Assembly (NCBI GenBank): GCA_029934095.1
Contig: JAOZMV010000071.1
Location: 1-7,103 of the forward strand
DNA length: 7,103 bases
Reading direction: 5' to 3'
From: Desulfuromusa sp.
Lineage (GTDB): Bacteria; Desulfobacterota; Desulfuromonadia; Desulfuromonadales; Geopsychrobacteraceae
The notes beneath the pieces are model-generated. The model did not search any database. It was not told where the DNA came from and worked only from the letters and a program-made list of their open reading frames with translations. This document shows positions 1 to 6,733 of this stretch, piece by piece (the first letter of the stretch is position 1; each line of letters begins with the position of its first letter). A program made the translations under genes and the position numbers.

Positions 1-108
1 GAGCCAAACAAACGGATTTGCAGCCAGTTCATGGATAGTCCGACAGCCTCCTAATCGCCTAAATAAGCTGCGGAGAGCCACAAAAAGCAGTGAAAACCTT
101 GAATGCAT
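1..108 (-). CDS. Possible 5' part of an unrecognised leftward gene, cut by the window edge
   Basis: Reading leftward from an ATG at 108-106, the frame stays open for 36 codons to the edge of the window. The product begins MHSRFSLLFVALRSLF and continues with a basic stretch and then HELAANPFVWL. An in-frame TGA lies just upstream of the ATG, so no earlier start in this frame is possible. AAGGG lies directly before the ATG, closer than a usual ribosome binding site. If real, the gene is divergent from the PilZ operon and shares the 109-239 intergenic region with it. I do not recognise the family. A competing rightward frame is also open from 2 to 141, so openness alone is weak support. Confidence 0.33.
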   Translation of the reverse strand, partial: MHSRFSLLFVALRSLFRRLGGCRTIHELAANPFVWL

Positions 109-181
109 GGCCCTTCAGATAATTTTTGTGCCGCCTAATTAAATTTACCTATTTTTAGATAGCTTTATGAAAAATTTAGTG

Positions 182-200
182 CTAGATTAAAATCGTCTAG
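182..200. repeat. Short inverted repeat CTAGA-N9-TCTAG, possible operator
   Basis: CTAGA at 182-186 is matched by its perfect reverse complement TCTAG at 196-200. The nine-base spacer lies 40 bases upstream of the first gene of the operon. Part of it forms a nested pair, GATT-AA-AATC at 185-194. The centre-to-centre distance of the arms is 14 bases, compatible with a small dimeric regulator, but a five-base arm in AT-rich DNA can arise by chance. Confidence 0.25.
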
Positions 201-227
201 TTTCATATCGACCGAGGGGGGGCTTGT

Positions 228-233
228 AGGGAG
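228..233 (+). promoter_or_regulatory. Ribosome binding site that fixes the GTG start at 240
   Basis: AGGGAG lies six bases before the GTG at 240. No other start codon nearby has such a site, and an in-frame TAG at 227-229 rules out extending the frame upstream. This supports GTG 240 as the start of the twin-PilZ protein. Confidence 0.7.
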
Positions 234-239
234 AACAGC

Positions 240-2231
240 GTGACAGAAGCAGAACAGAAAAATATTGCCCAGCTTGGGTCGATGCGGCAAAAACAGCTGT
301 TTAATCAAATCAATGCACTCCATTATCAAGGTGCCCCCTTGATAATTTGTATGCAGCATAAGAATCATGAATACTGCATATTTTTGAAAGCCAACCCGGA
401 TCCGGTTTCTGATGAAAGAATAACTGCAACCTGGATCAAAGACGAATCTTCCCCGGAATCCCTTTCTGCATTTAACCTGGTAAAAATCATTCTGAATGCC
501 AACCACGGCGCCTATGAATTTAAGCCCGAAGTCTATCGGATCAGTGATCGAGCCTTAAGCTTCACTCTTCCTGAAGCAGCTGTAAAATCCGGCTTCAGAA
601 AACAATTCCGCTTCACCTGTGTTAAAAAAGAGATCCCGATAACACTCACCCAGAACGCTATCGTTTTCTCCGGTCAGTTATTGGATTACTCAGCAAATGG
701 AATTCTGGTGAATCTCTGTAATGGAGAAAGCCTTTCTTTTGCCTGGCTGAACAACAGCCACCCCGCCATGCTGACCATTCAAGGTGAGAGTGATCCAGTC
801 TACACCGGCCAGGTCAGCCTTTCTCCTCGGGGTCAGGGACAATATCTGTTAACCCCCAATATGGAAGCGACGCCACGTTACAATGCCAGAGAATACCGTT
901 CGCGGCGACAGCAACTTATTCCATCCCCGGATCTGATATTTGATCATCCAATCACCGGTAAAAAAGTCCGGTTAAAAATTTCCGACCTCAGCAGCCTTGG
1001 ATTCTCCGTGAATGAAAAAGCATCCAGAGCATCCTTAATCCCGGGCCTGCTGATCAGAAGCGCAACGATTTCGTTTACGAACAATCTCCTCATCCCCTGC
1101 ATGGCTCAAGTCGTATATTGCGAACCAGACGAAAAGGAATCAGGAACGGTGCGGGTCGGCTTTGCAATTTTAGATATCAATATCCAGAGCCATTTACAAT
1201 TAATTAACTTTGTTCAGCAAGCACAGGATTCCAGCACCTACATCAGTAACCAGATAGATCCGGAAGATTTATTTGATTTCTTTTTTGAAACTGGTTTTCT
1301 CTATCCCAAAAAATATGCCGAGATCGCCAATAAACGTGAAGAAATGATGCGATCTTACCTGACCCTCTACCAAAAGGGGGTCGATATCAGTCGACATTTT
1401 GTCTACCAACATCATGGACAGATTTTTGGTCACTTTTCGGCTCTACACGTCTACCGAAAAACCTGGTTTTGCCAGCATCATGCAGCATTGAACAATCAGA
1501 GAGCCGGATTAAAAGTATTGCGTGCTATTTCAGAATATATCAATGACAGCTACCAGTTGAATCCAACAAACCTTAAATACATTATCGGTTACTACAGGGA
1601 TTCCAACAAGTTTCCAAAGCGTTATTTTGGTGACTATGTTGGTGAGCTAAAAGACTTTAAAAAGACTGCACTGGATTGTTACTCCTACATCAACGAAGCC
1701 AGAAGATTTATGGGTGGACCGGTGGAATTGGAAAGAGATTGGAGTCTTGAACCGGCAGGAAAAACTGATCTGGAGGAGTTTTACGGTTATTATCAAAAAA
1801 CCTCTGAAGGGATGCTCCCGGAGGCACTTGACTTGCTTCCAGAAGATCTTGGTGACCAGACCATGACAGAAACATACAAAGCCAATGGATTGTCCAGACG
1901 GCGGGAATTACTAGCCTTACGCTACCAGAATGTTCCCAAAGCACTCATTGACATCCAAACTACAGGGATTGGTCTGAACCTCTCCGAAATTACGAATGCA
2001 ATTACTGTTTACCTGATCGATCCAAGGCCTGAGTATTTCGACATGGTTCGTTTTGCGATCTGTGACCAGGCATTAAAGCAGGAAAAAGCATCGGATCCGG
2101 TCATGGTTTTTCCGAACAGTTTCCTCAACTCTTGCGACTTCCATGCCGATAAGGAATACACCATGTGGACCCTGAATGTCCCTCAGGGGATGGAATCCTA
2201 TATGGCCTGGATGAACCGGTTTTGCCGATGA
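240..2231 (+). CDS. Twin PilZ-domain protein with an unassigned C-terminal domain (putative c-di-GMP effector)
   Basis: This 663-residue protein has no signal peptide or clear membrane helix and is probably cytoplasmic. An N-terminal region (about 1-115) is followed by two PilZ-like domains. The first (about 118-210) carries an RxxxR motif (R120-K-Q-F-R124) and a [DN]xSxxG motif (D149-Y-S-A-N-G154). The second (about 215-330) has a perfect D249-L-S-S-L-G254 motif, but its arginine cluster (R217, R220, R222, R223) is not spaced as RxxxR. PilZ domains with these motifs bind cyclic di-GMP, so the first is the better predicted binder. The C-terminal half (about 340-663) is well formed but I cannot name its family. 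It is rich in aromatic residues, His and Cys around 395-415 (for example HFSALHVYRKTWFCQHH), which might suggest an enzyme, possibly an acyltransferase-like fold; that is speculation. The start is GTG with a good AGGGAG site. The gene overlaps the next by four bases (ATGA), so the two are probably co-translated. It is much longer than a stand-alone PilZ protein of about 100-120 residues. Confidence 0.8.
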   Translation: MTEAEQKNIAQLGSMRQKQLFNQINALHYQGAPLIICMQHKNHEYCIFLKANPDPVSDERITATWIKDESSPESLSAFNLVKIILNANHGAYEFKPEVYRISDRALSFTLPEAAVKSGFRKQFRFTCVKKEIPITLTQNAIVFSGQLLDYSANGILVNLCNGESLSFAWLNNSHPAMLTIQGESDPVYTGQVSLSPRGQGQYLLTPNMEATPRYNAREYRSRRQQLIPSPDLIFDHPITGKKVRLKISDLSSLGFSVNEKASRASLIPGLLIRSATISFTNNLLIPCMAQVVYCEPDEKESGTVRVGFAILDINIQSHLQLINFVQQAQDSSTYISNQIDPEDLFDFFFETGFLYPKKYAEIANKREEMMRSYLTLYQKGVDISRHFVYQHHGQIFGHFSALHVYRKTWFCQHHAALNNQRAGLKVLRAISEYINDSYQLNPTNLKYIIGYYRDSNKFPKRYFGDYVGELKDFKKTALDCYSYINEARRFMGGPVELERDWSLEPAGKTDLEEFYGYYQKTSEGMLPEALDLLPEDLGDQTMTETYKANGLSRRRELLALRYQNVPKALIDIQTTGIGLNLSEITNAITVYLIDPRPEYFDMVRFAICDQALKQEKASDPVMVFPNSFLNSCDFHADKEYTMWTLNVPQGMESYMAWMNRFCR

Positions 2232-4558
2232 AAAATGACTCTCCTCTATATAACTCACGTGTGCTCAACGTATACGTAAAACTACTCCGATCAAAATATC
2301 CAAATGTAAATATCGGTGAGATTCTTGCGTATGCAGGGCTGGAAGCATATGAAGTGAGCGACGAAAGTTGCTGGTTTTCGCAGTCCCAAGTCAGTCGTTT
2401 TTATGAAAAAAGCGTTGAATTGACCGGTAACGGTAATATTGCCAGAGAAGCTGGCAGGCTGGCAGCTGCCCCTGAAACCATTGGTGCCCTGAAACAGTAT
2501 ACTTTTGGCCTGATGGGGCCTTCTTTTGCCTTTCAACTTATTAGCCGTTTGAGCAAACGGCTCACACGCTCAGCTCGTTATCATTCCCGGGTCATAAAAC
2601 GCAACCAGGTAGAGATAACCGTAGAACCTATAGAAGGGATAGAGGAACAAGCTTTTCAGTGCGAAAATCGTATGGGCTTTTTTGAAGCCATTGTCGAGGG
2701 ATTTCATCTTGGCTTACCCAAAATAGAACAGACGGAATGCCTCTTTGACGGTGGGAGTTGCTGCCGCTATATCATTACCTGGAAGCAGAAATTCTCCAAC
2801 ATTTTTAGCTCTGTTCGCACTGCTTTTTTGGCTCTTCTAGTGCTGTCTGTGTTGCCGGGGCTATTTGTTTTACCTTTTCAGACCTTTCTTTATAGTTTTG
2901 TTTCTATCGCATTCTTGTGCCTGGGAATCTCTTTGGCCATGGAAATTCAGTGGCGCAAAGAAATGACGCGATCAAGGGATGTTTTATGGGACAGTTCCGA
3001 ACGCCTGACTGATTTAATTGATGTAAGTGCACGAAATGTCCAGCTGATTCAGGAAATTGGTCAAGCCCTGGCAAGCAAAAAATCTGTTGATGGGGTTTTA
3101 ACCACCATCACGCAAGTGATGGAATCGAAACTTGATTTTGATTGCGGCACGATCCTGCTTGTCAACCAGGACAGAACCCGCCTTGAAATTCGTGGTTCAT
3201 TCGGCTATTCCCCCAAGGACTACAACAAGTTATTGTCGACATCGTTCAGTCTCAATAAACCCGGCAGCCAGGGACCATTCGTTCAGGCATTCCATCAGCA
3301 GGAAGACTTTATTATCAATAATACGGAAGAGATCGAGGAAAAACTATCCGCCAGGTCACGCAAACTGGTTAAAGATCTTGGCATCCAATCATTCGTGTGC
3401 TGCCCAATTGTTGTTGAAGGGACATCTTTAGGGGTCATTGCTGCGACCAACCAGTCAACAAAACAACCATTAGTCCGAAGGGATGTAAATTTACTCCAAG
3501 GCATTGCCCCGTCTATTGGTGTGACAATACAAAATGCCGGTTTGATTGAAGAATTACATTCGTCCTTCGAGAAAACCCTGAAGGTTCTTGCTGATTCTAT
3601 CGATGCCAGAGATTATCTCACCGCAGGTCACAGTGAAGTGGTTACTGAATATGCAGCAGGTATAGCCAAGCAGCTGGGACAATCTGATGAGTATATACAG
3701 ATGATCAGAATTGCAGGACTGCTTCATGATTACGGAAAAATCGGCATTCCCGATTCGATTCTCAAGAAGAATGGGCGTTTGAGCCAGGAAGAGAGGGATA
3801 TTATCAACACCCACCCGGCGCGGTCGCAGCAAATCTTGAGTCAGGTTCCGTTCCGGGGGCTGCAAACACAAATTCCCCAGGTTGCAGGGGCTCATCATGA
3901 ACGCTGGGATGGTGCAGGCTACCCCTCAGGTCTCAAAGGTGAGGATATCCCCTTTGGAGCACGAATTATAGCTGTTGCTGACTTCTTTGAAGCCATCACA
4001 TCCAAACGTCATTACCGCGAACCCATGCCCATTGATAAAGCTCTCAGCCTGTTGCATGAATCCTCCGGCACTCATTTTGAACCAAAAATTGTCACTGCTT
4101 TTTTGGCATATCTGGAATCTCAGGAGTTTTCTTTGGCAAAACCCAGTTCTCCTAACTACACACATGAAATTTCCAGCGGTTCACGCCGCAAATCACCCCG
4201 CGTGCAATACCGCACACAAGTTTCAGTCCGGCAGGCTCAACGGATATTAACGGGTGACATAATTAACATCGGTAACAAGGGGGCTTATATTGCCAGTTCT
4301 GGCCCGGTTACAGATAAAGACCCGCTGATTTTAACTTTTGCCATCCCCGGTAGTGACGAATATATTCAGGTTCCCAGTAAAGTTACCTGGATCAATAGTA
4401 AACAATCGCCAACCAGTTCCAATCACCCGGAAGGGTTTGCCGTAAATTTTCAGCAAATTCCCAAGCAAACTCAAAGCTTGATGAACCAGTTTGTACGCCA
4501 ACAAATATCACCGGTTGCAAATACAACCGAACCTAAGGAAGTCGCTAGTGCCAGTTAA
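2228..4558 (+). CDS. Membrane HD-GYP c-di-GMP phosphodiesterase with V4R/H-NOX-like, GAF and PilZ domains
   Basis: This 776-residue signalling protein probably hydrolyses cyclic di-GMP. Domains in order: an N-terminal domain (about 1-185) resembling V4R/H-NOX-type sensors, ending in ECLFDGGSCCRY with C171, C178 and C179; a membrane hairpin with helices at about 199-217 and 219-238; a linker; a GAF domain (about 271-437); HD-GYP (about 447-640); and a C-terminal PilZ domain (about 652-760). HD-GYP hallmarks are present: H468, H500-D501 in LLHDYGKIGIPD, H529, HHERWDGAGYP at 556-566, and D585 in VADFFEAITS. An active enzyme is therefore expected, giving pGpG and/or GMP. The PilZ domain has RxxxR (R654-K-S-P-R658), but the second motif reads N680-I-G-N-K-G685, with Gly in place of Ser. 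I chose the ATG at 2228, which overlaps the preceding TGA as ATGA and sits just before the conserved-looking LYNSRVLNVYVKLL. An upstream ATG at 2165 would add 21 residues encoded inside the previous gene. No clear ribosome binding site precedes 2228, so translational coupling is likely. The ligand of the N-terminal domain cannot be read from sequence. Confidence 0.88.
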   Translation: MKNDSPLYNSRVLNVYVKLLRSKYPNVNIGEILAYAGLEAYEVSDESCWFSQSQVSRFYEKSVELTGNGNIAREAGRLAAAPETIGALKQYTFGLMGPSFAFQLISRLSKRLTRSARYHSRVIKRNQVEITVEPIEGIEEQAFQCENRMGFFEAIVEGFHLGLPKIEQTECLFDGGSCCRYIITWKQKFSNIFSSVRTAFLALLVLSVLPGLFVLPFQTFLYSFVSIAFLCLGISLAMEIQWRKEMTRSRDVLWDSSERLTDLIDVSARNVQLIQEIGQALASKKSVDGVLTTITQVMESKLDFDCGTILLVNQDRTRLEIRGSFGYSPKDYNKLLSTSFSLNKPGSQGPFVQAFHQQEDFIINNTEEIEEKLSARSRKLVKDLGIQSFVCCPIVVEGTSLGVIAATNQSTKQPLVRRDVNLLQGIAPSIGVTIQNAGLIEELHSSFEKTLKVLADSIDARDYLTAGHSEVVTEYAAGIAKQLGQSDEYIQMIRIAGLLHDYGKIGIPDSILKKNGRLSQEERDIINTHPARSQQILSQVPFRGLQTQIPQVAGAHHERWDGAGYPSGLKGEDIPFGARIIAVADFFEAITSKRHYREPMPIDKALSLLHESSGTHFEPKIVTAFLAYLESQEFSLAKPSSPNYTHEISSGSRRKSPRVQYRTQVSVRQAQRILTGDIINIGNKGAYIASSGPVTDKDPLILTFAIPGSDEYIQVPSKVTWINSKQSPTSSNHPEGFAVNFQQIPKQTQSLMNQFVRQQISPVANTTEPKEVASAS
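4535..4541 (+). promoter_or_regulatory. Ribosome binding site supporting the GTG start at 4548
   Basis: AAGGAAG lies six bases before GTG 4548, inside the last codons of the HD-GYP gene. The later ATG at 4584 has no comparable site. This is the main reason for choosing the GTG as the start of the methyltransferase. Confidence 0.65.
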
Positions 4559-5369
4559 AAACAGACAAAGTCAAGCATACCTTATGGAAAACCAGGAAGA
4601 AGGGAAGCGGCTTGAATTAAAAACAGACAAGGAAGCAGTTAAGCGGCAGGCGGCATGGGCCGGGATAGGTCCCGGCATGCGAGTGCTGGATGTCGGCTGC
4701 GGAATGGGGATTACAACACAAGCACTAGCAGAACTGGTCGGTGAAAATGGACATGTCACCGGCCTCGATTTTTCTGAGGAACGGTTGGCGATTGCCCGCG
4801 AACGCTATGGGTCTGATCATGTCAGTTTTGTCTGTCATGATATTCACAATCCATATCAAAGCGATAAACCGTACGATGCCATGTGGACACGCTTTTTCCT
4901 CGAATACTTCAGAGCAGAGCAGCAGCAGATTATTGTCCACAGTGTAGCTTCTCTTAAAACCGGCGGCATTGCCTGCCTTGCAGATCTCGACAATAACAGC
5001 CTCGGCCACAGCGGGATGAGCGAACGATTGCAACAAACCCTGCTGGATGTCATATCTCGGCTGGAAAAGGATTTTGATTTTGATCCTTATGCCGGTCGAC
5101 GCCTTTATGGCCATCTCTATAACCTCGGTTTTCAGGATCTTGCCTGTACGGTAGAAATTCATCATCTGATCTACGGGGAGATCGAGGAAAAAGACAATTA
5201 CAACTGGCTACGTAAAGTTGAGGTTGCCGCGCAAAAATCAGGCTGTCCATTTACCGCTTACGGGGGGAGTTTTGAAGCTTTTCATAGCGAGGTTCAAGCA
5301 TTCATGAGCGATCCGCGACGCTTCACCTACACACCGCTGATTATTGCGAGAGGGATAAAAACGGCTTAA
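4548..5369 (+). CDS. Class I SAM-dependent methyltransferase, substrate unknown
   Basis: This 273-residue soluble protein transfers a methyl group from S-adenosylmethionine to an unknown acceptor. The SAM-binding motif I is clear (VLDVGCGMG, residues 46-54), followed by the acidic end of strand 2 (GLDFSEERL, with D74) and a motif around DAMWTRFFLEYF that would contribute to the active site. The N-terminal stretch YLMENQEEGKRLELKTD seems to belong to the domain and starts at residue 11, which supports the GTG start at 4548. A start at ATG 4584 would remove YL and leave no ribosome binding site; an ATG at 4491 would overlap the previous gene by 68 bases. With the GTG start the overlap is 11 bases, so the gene is probably co-translated with the HD-GYP gene. 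The C-terminal half (about 170-273) looks like a substrate-specific cap. Small-molecule and protein acceptors are both possible. The operon position suggests a link to c-di-GMP signalling, but that is inference. Confidence 0.85.
   Translation: MPVKNRQSQAYLMENQEEGKRLELKTDKEAVKRQAAWAGIGPGMRVLDVGCGMGITTQALAELVGENGHVTGLDFSEERLAIARERYGSDHVSFVCHDIHNPYQSDKPYDAMWTRFFLEYFRAEQQQIIVHSVASLKTGGIACLADLDNNSLGHSGMSERLQQTLLDVISRLEKDFDFDPYAGRRLYGHLYNLGFQDLACTVEIHHLIYGEIEEKDNYNWLRKVEVAAQKSGCPFTAYGGSFEAFHSEVQAFMSDPRRFTYTPLIIARGIKTA
4555..4630 (+). repeat. Perfect 14-bp direct repeat TTAAAAACAGACAA, 62 bp apart
   Basis: TTAAAAACAGACAA occurs at 4555-4568 and again at 4617-4630. The first copy includes the stop codon of the HD-GYP gene; both copies lie inside the 5' coding region of the methyltransferase, in different reading frames because 62 is not a multiple of three. 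The repeat encodes no repeated peptide. Its role, if any, is unknown. Confidence 0.6.
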
Positions 5370-5403
5370 GACTACACTTAAATATGGGGGAAACAGGCAA
5401 ATT

Positions 5404-5407
5404 GGAG
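5404..5407 (+). promoter_or_regulatory. Ribosome binding site of the FadL-family gene
   Basis: GGAG lies six bases before ATG 5414. The 44-base gap after the methyltransferase holds this site and no evident terminator hairpin, so read-through from the upstream operon is possible. I found no convincing promoter in the gap. Confidence 0.6.
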
Positions 5408-5413
5408 TTCTAA

Positions 5414-6733
5414 ATGAAAAAGACAGTTCTTAGCATCATCTTGTTATCTTTATCTGCAGGATCAGCATTTGCTTCCGGGTATGGAGTCTTCACCCAGGGA
5501 GCTGCCGGTTTAGGGCAAGCAAATGCGGTCGTTGCTCACCCTGTTGGTCCCTCTTCACTCTATTTTAACCCGGCATTATTGAACGATATCCCCGGTCGCC
5601 AGATTGAGGTTGGAACAACAGCAATTTATGCAGATCGTAGCGTTGATCTTGATTCCGGTGGATCAGAAGATAGCAAGAATAATTGGCATTTCCCTTCAAA
5701 TCTTTATTATACCCACCAAGTTAATGAAAAACTGAGCACCGGGTTCGGACTTTTTTTTCCTTTTGGTCTGTCCACAGAATGGGATGATGACTATGAGGGG
5801 AAGTATCTGGGAACCTCGGGAGAGATCCTCACCCTCAACATCAACCCGGTCATTTCGTATCGTCTGAATGATAAACTTTCAATAGCGGGTGGTTTCAGCA
5901 TTGTCTACCTTGATTCCACATTGAAGAATAAAGTCAACCAGACTGCAGCTTATACGATTGTTGACCTGCAACTTAGTGGTGGAGTCGGAGGAGCCTTACC
6001 TCCATTGACCGGTCCGCTGAAAGACATCAATCAGAAGTTTAACGGTGAAGGTTGGGGCGCGGGTTTCAATCTGGGCGTTTTATACAAGGCAACAGACTAC
6101 ATCAGCATCGGTGCGACTTACCGCAGCCAAGTCAATATTGATGTTGAAGGGAGAGCGACGTTCAATAACGTAGACCCGATACTGGCACCCCTCTTTTCAG
6201 ACACCAATGGAGATACTGATATCAGCCTCCCGGCTCAGGCAACTGTGGGAGTAGCTTTTACCCTCTATGACAATCTGATAATAGAAATCGGTGGACGCTG
6301 GGAAGACTGGGCTTCGACAGAGAAATTAAAGATCAACCTGGATACTCCGGTTCTGGGGGAAAACTCAAGTACGACTCCGCGCGACTGGAACTCAACCTGG
6401 AGCTATAATCTAGGTGGCCAATACCAGATCAACGAATCATTCAACCTGAGCGCTGGGTACCTTTATGGAAAGGATGCCGTTCCAGGGTCGACATTTGACC
6501 CCCTTATTCCCGACAGTGACGCCCATCTATTCACTTTGGGCGGCGGGTGGAATACCGGCGCGTGGACGATCAACGCTGCATTTGGTTATGAACATCATGA
6601 AGATCGCAAAAAAGATAACGACCTGGGTGACCCCCTGGGCTCACTACTTGTCGGCTCACCAACAGGAACAGCGAATGGAAAATATAAAAGTGATGTTTAT
6701 CTTTCCAGCATAAGCGTCGCCTACCGATTTTAA
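5414..6733 (+). CDS. FadL/OmpP1-family outer-membrane transporter for hydrophobic compounds
   Basis: This 439-residue protein is close in length to E. coli FadL (446 residues). It has a classic Sec signal peptide (MKKTVLSIILLSLSAGSAFA) with predicted cleavage after residue 20. The mature N-terminus, SGYGVFTQGAAGLGQANAV, matches the small, glycine-rich hatch start of FadL proteins, and the family's NPA motif is at residues 52-54 (LYFNPALL). The rest alternates polar and hydrophobic residues as in beta strands, and it ends in SVAYRF with the terminal Phe used by the Bam assembly machinery. Family members let long-chain fatty acids or aromatic hydrocarbons diffuse across the outer membrane; the substrate here cannot be told. 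It follows the methyltransferase by 44 bases on the same strand and may be the last gene of the operon. A run of eight T at 5751-5758 encodes part of a Phe cluster. Confidence 0.9.
   Translation: MKKTVLSIILLSLSAGSAFASGYGVFTQGAAGLGQANAVVAHPVGPSSLYFNPALLNDIPGRQIEVGTTAIYADRSVDLDSGGSEDSKNNWHFPSNLYYTHQVNEKLSTGFGLFFPFGLSTEWDDDYEGKYLGTSGEILTLNINPVISYRLNDKLSIAGGFSIVYLDSTLKNKVNQTAAYTIVDLQLSGGVGGALPPLTGPLKDINQKFNGEGWGAGFNLGVLYKATDYISIGATYRSQVNIDVEGRATFNNVDPILAPLFSDTNGDTDISLPAQATVGVAFTLYDNLIIEIGGRWEDWASTEKLKINLDTPVLGENSSTTPRDWNSTWSYNLGGQYQINESFNLSAGYLYGKDAVPGSTFDPLIPDSDAHLFTLGGGWNTGAWTINAAFGYEHHEDRKKDNDLGDPLGSLLVGSPTGTANGKYKSDVYLSSISVAYRF

Larger units (their letters stand above)
109..239. promoter_or_regulatory. 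AT-rich intergenic region, likely carrying the operon promoter
   Basis: No convincing gene lies here. Positions about 120-200 are distinctly richer in A and T than the flanking coding DNA, as expected of a promoter zone. No good pair of -35 and -10 boxes can be assigned; TAGATT at 183-188 is a possible -10 without a matching -35. A run of seven G (216-222) lies between this AT-rich zone and the ribosome binding site. If the leftward frame at 1-108 is a gene, the region would serve both directions. The promoter role is inferred from position and composition only. Confidence 0.4.

Noticed and set aside
2..141. Rightward frame open from the left edge to a stop at 139-141
   Set aside because: The translation has no recognisable pattern and ends in AT-rich DNA; the opposite-strand frame with its own ATG looks slightly better, and both remain weak.
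185..195. GATTAAAATCG recurs as its reverse complement at 6725-6735
   Set aside because: An 11-base AT-rich match separated by 6.5 kb, one copy partly coding, is compatible with chance.
216..222. Run of seven G before the first gene as a phase-variation tract
   Set aside because: It lies between the presumed promoter and the ribosome binding site, not in a promoter spacer or coding frame, and is short.
1..239. Search for a c-di-GMP riboswitch (GEMM) ahead of the operon
   Set aside because: The conserved GEMM core elements and the expected tetraloop receptor pattern could not be found, so no riboswitch is called.
2165..2227. N-terminal extension of the HD-GYP protein to an ATG at 2165
   Set aside because: The extra 21 residues are encoded inside the previous gene and look like out-of-frame translation; ATG 2228 gives the normal ATGA overlap and precedes the conserved-looking region.
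4491..4547. Methyltransferase start at ATG 4491
   Set aside because: It would overlap the HD-GYP gene by 68 bases and add a tail unlike the family; GTG 4548 has a strong ribosome binding site.
4725..5165. Long leftward open frame antisense to the methyltransferase
   Set aside because: It is a shadow of the real gene, with no ribosome binding site or recognisable domain.
5384..5400. Sigma-54-like promoter before the FadL gene (GG...GC in the gap)
   Set aside because: The GG to GC spacing is one base too short and the flanking bases do not fit the consensus.
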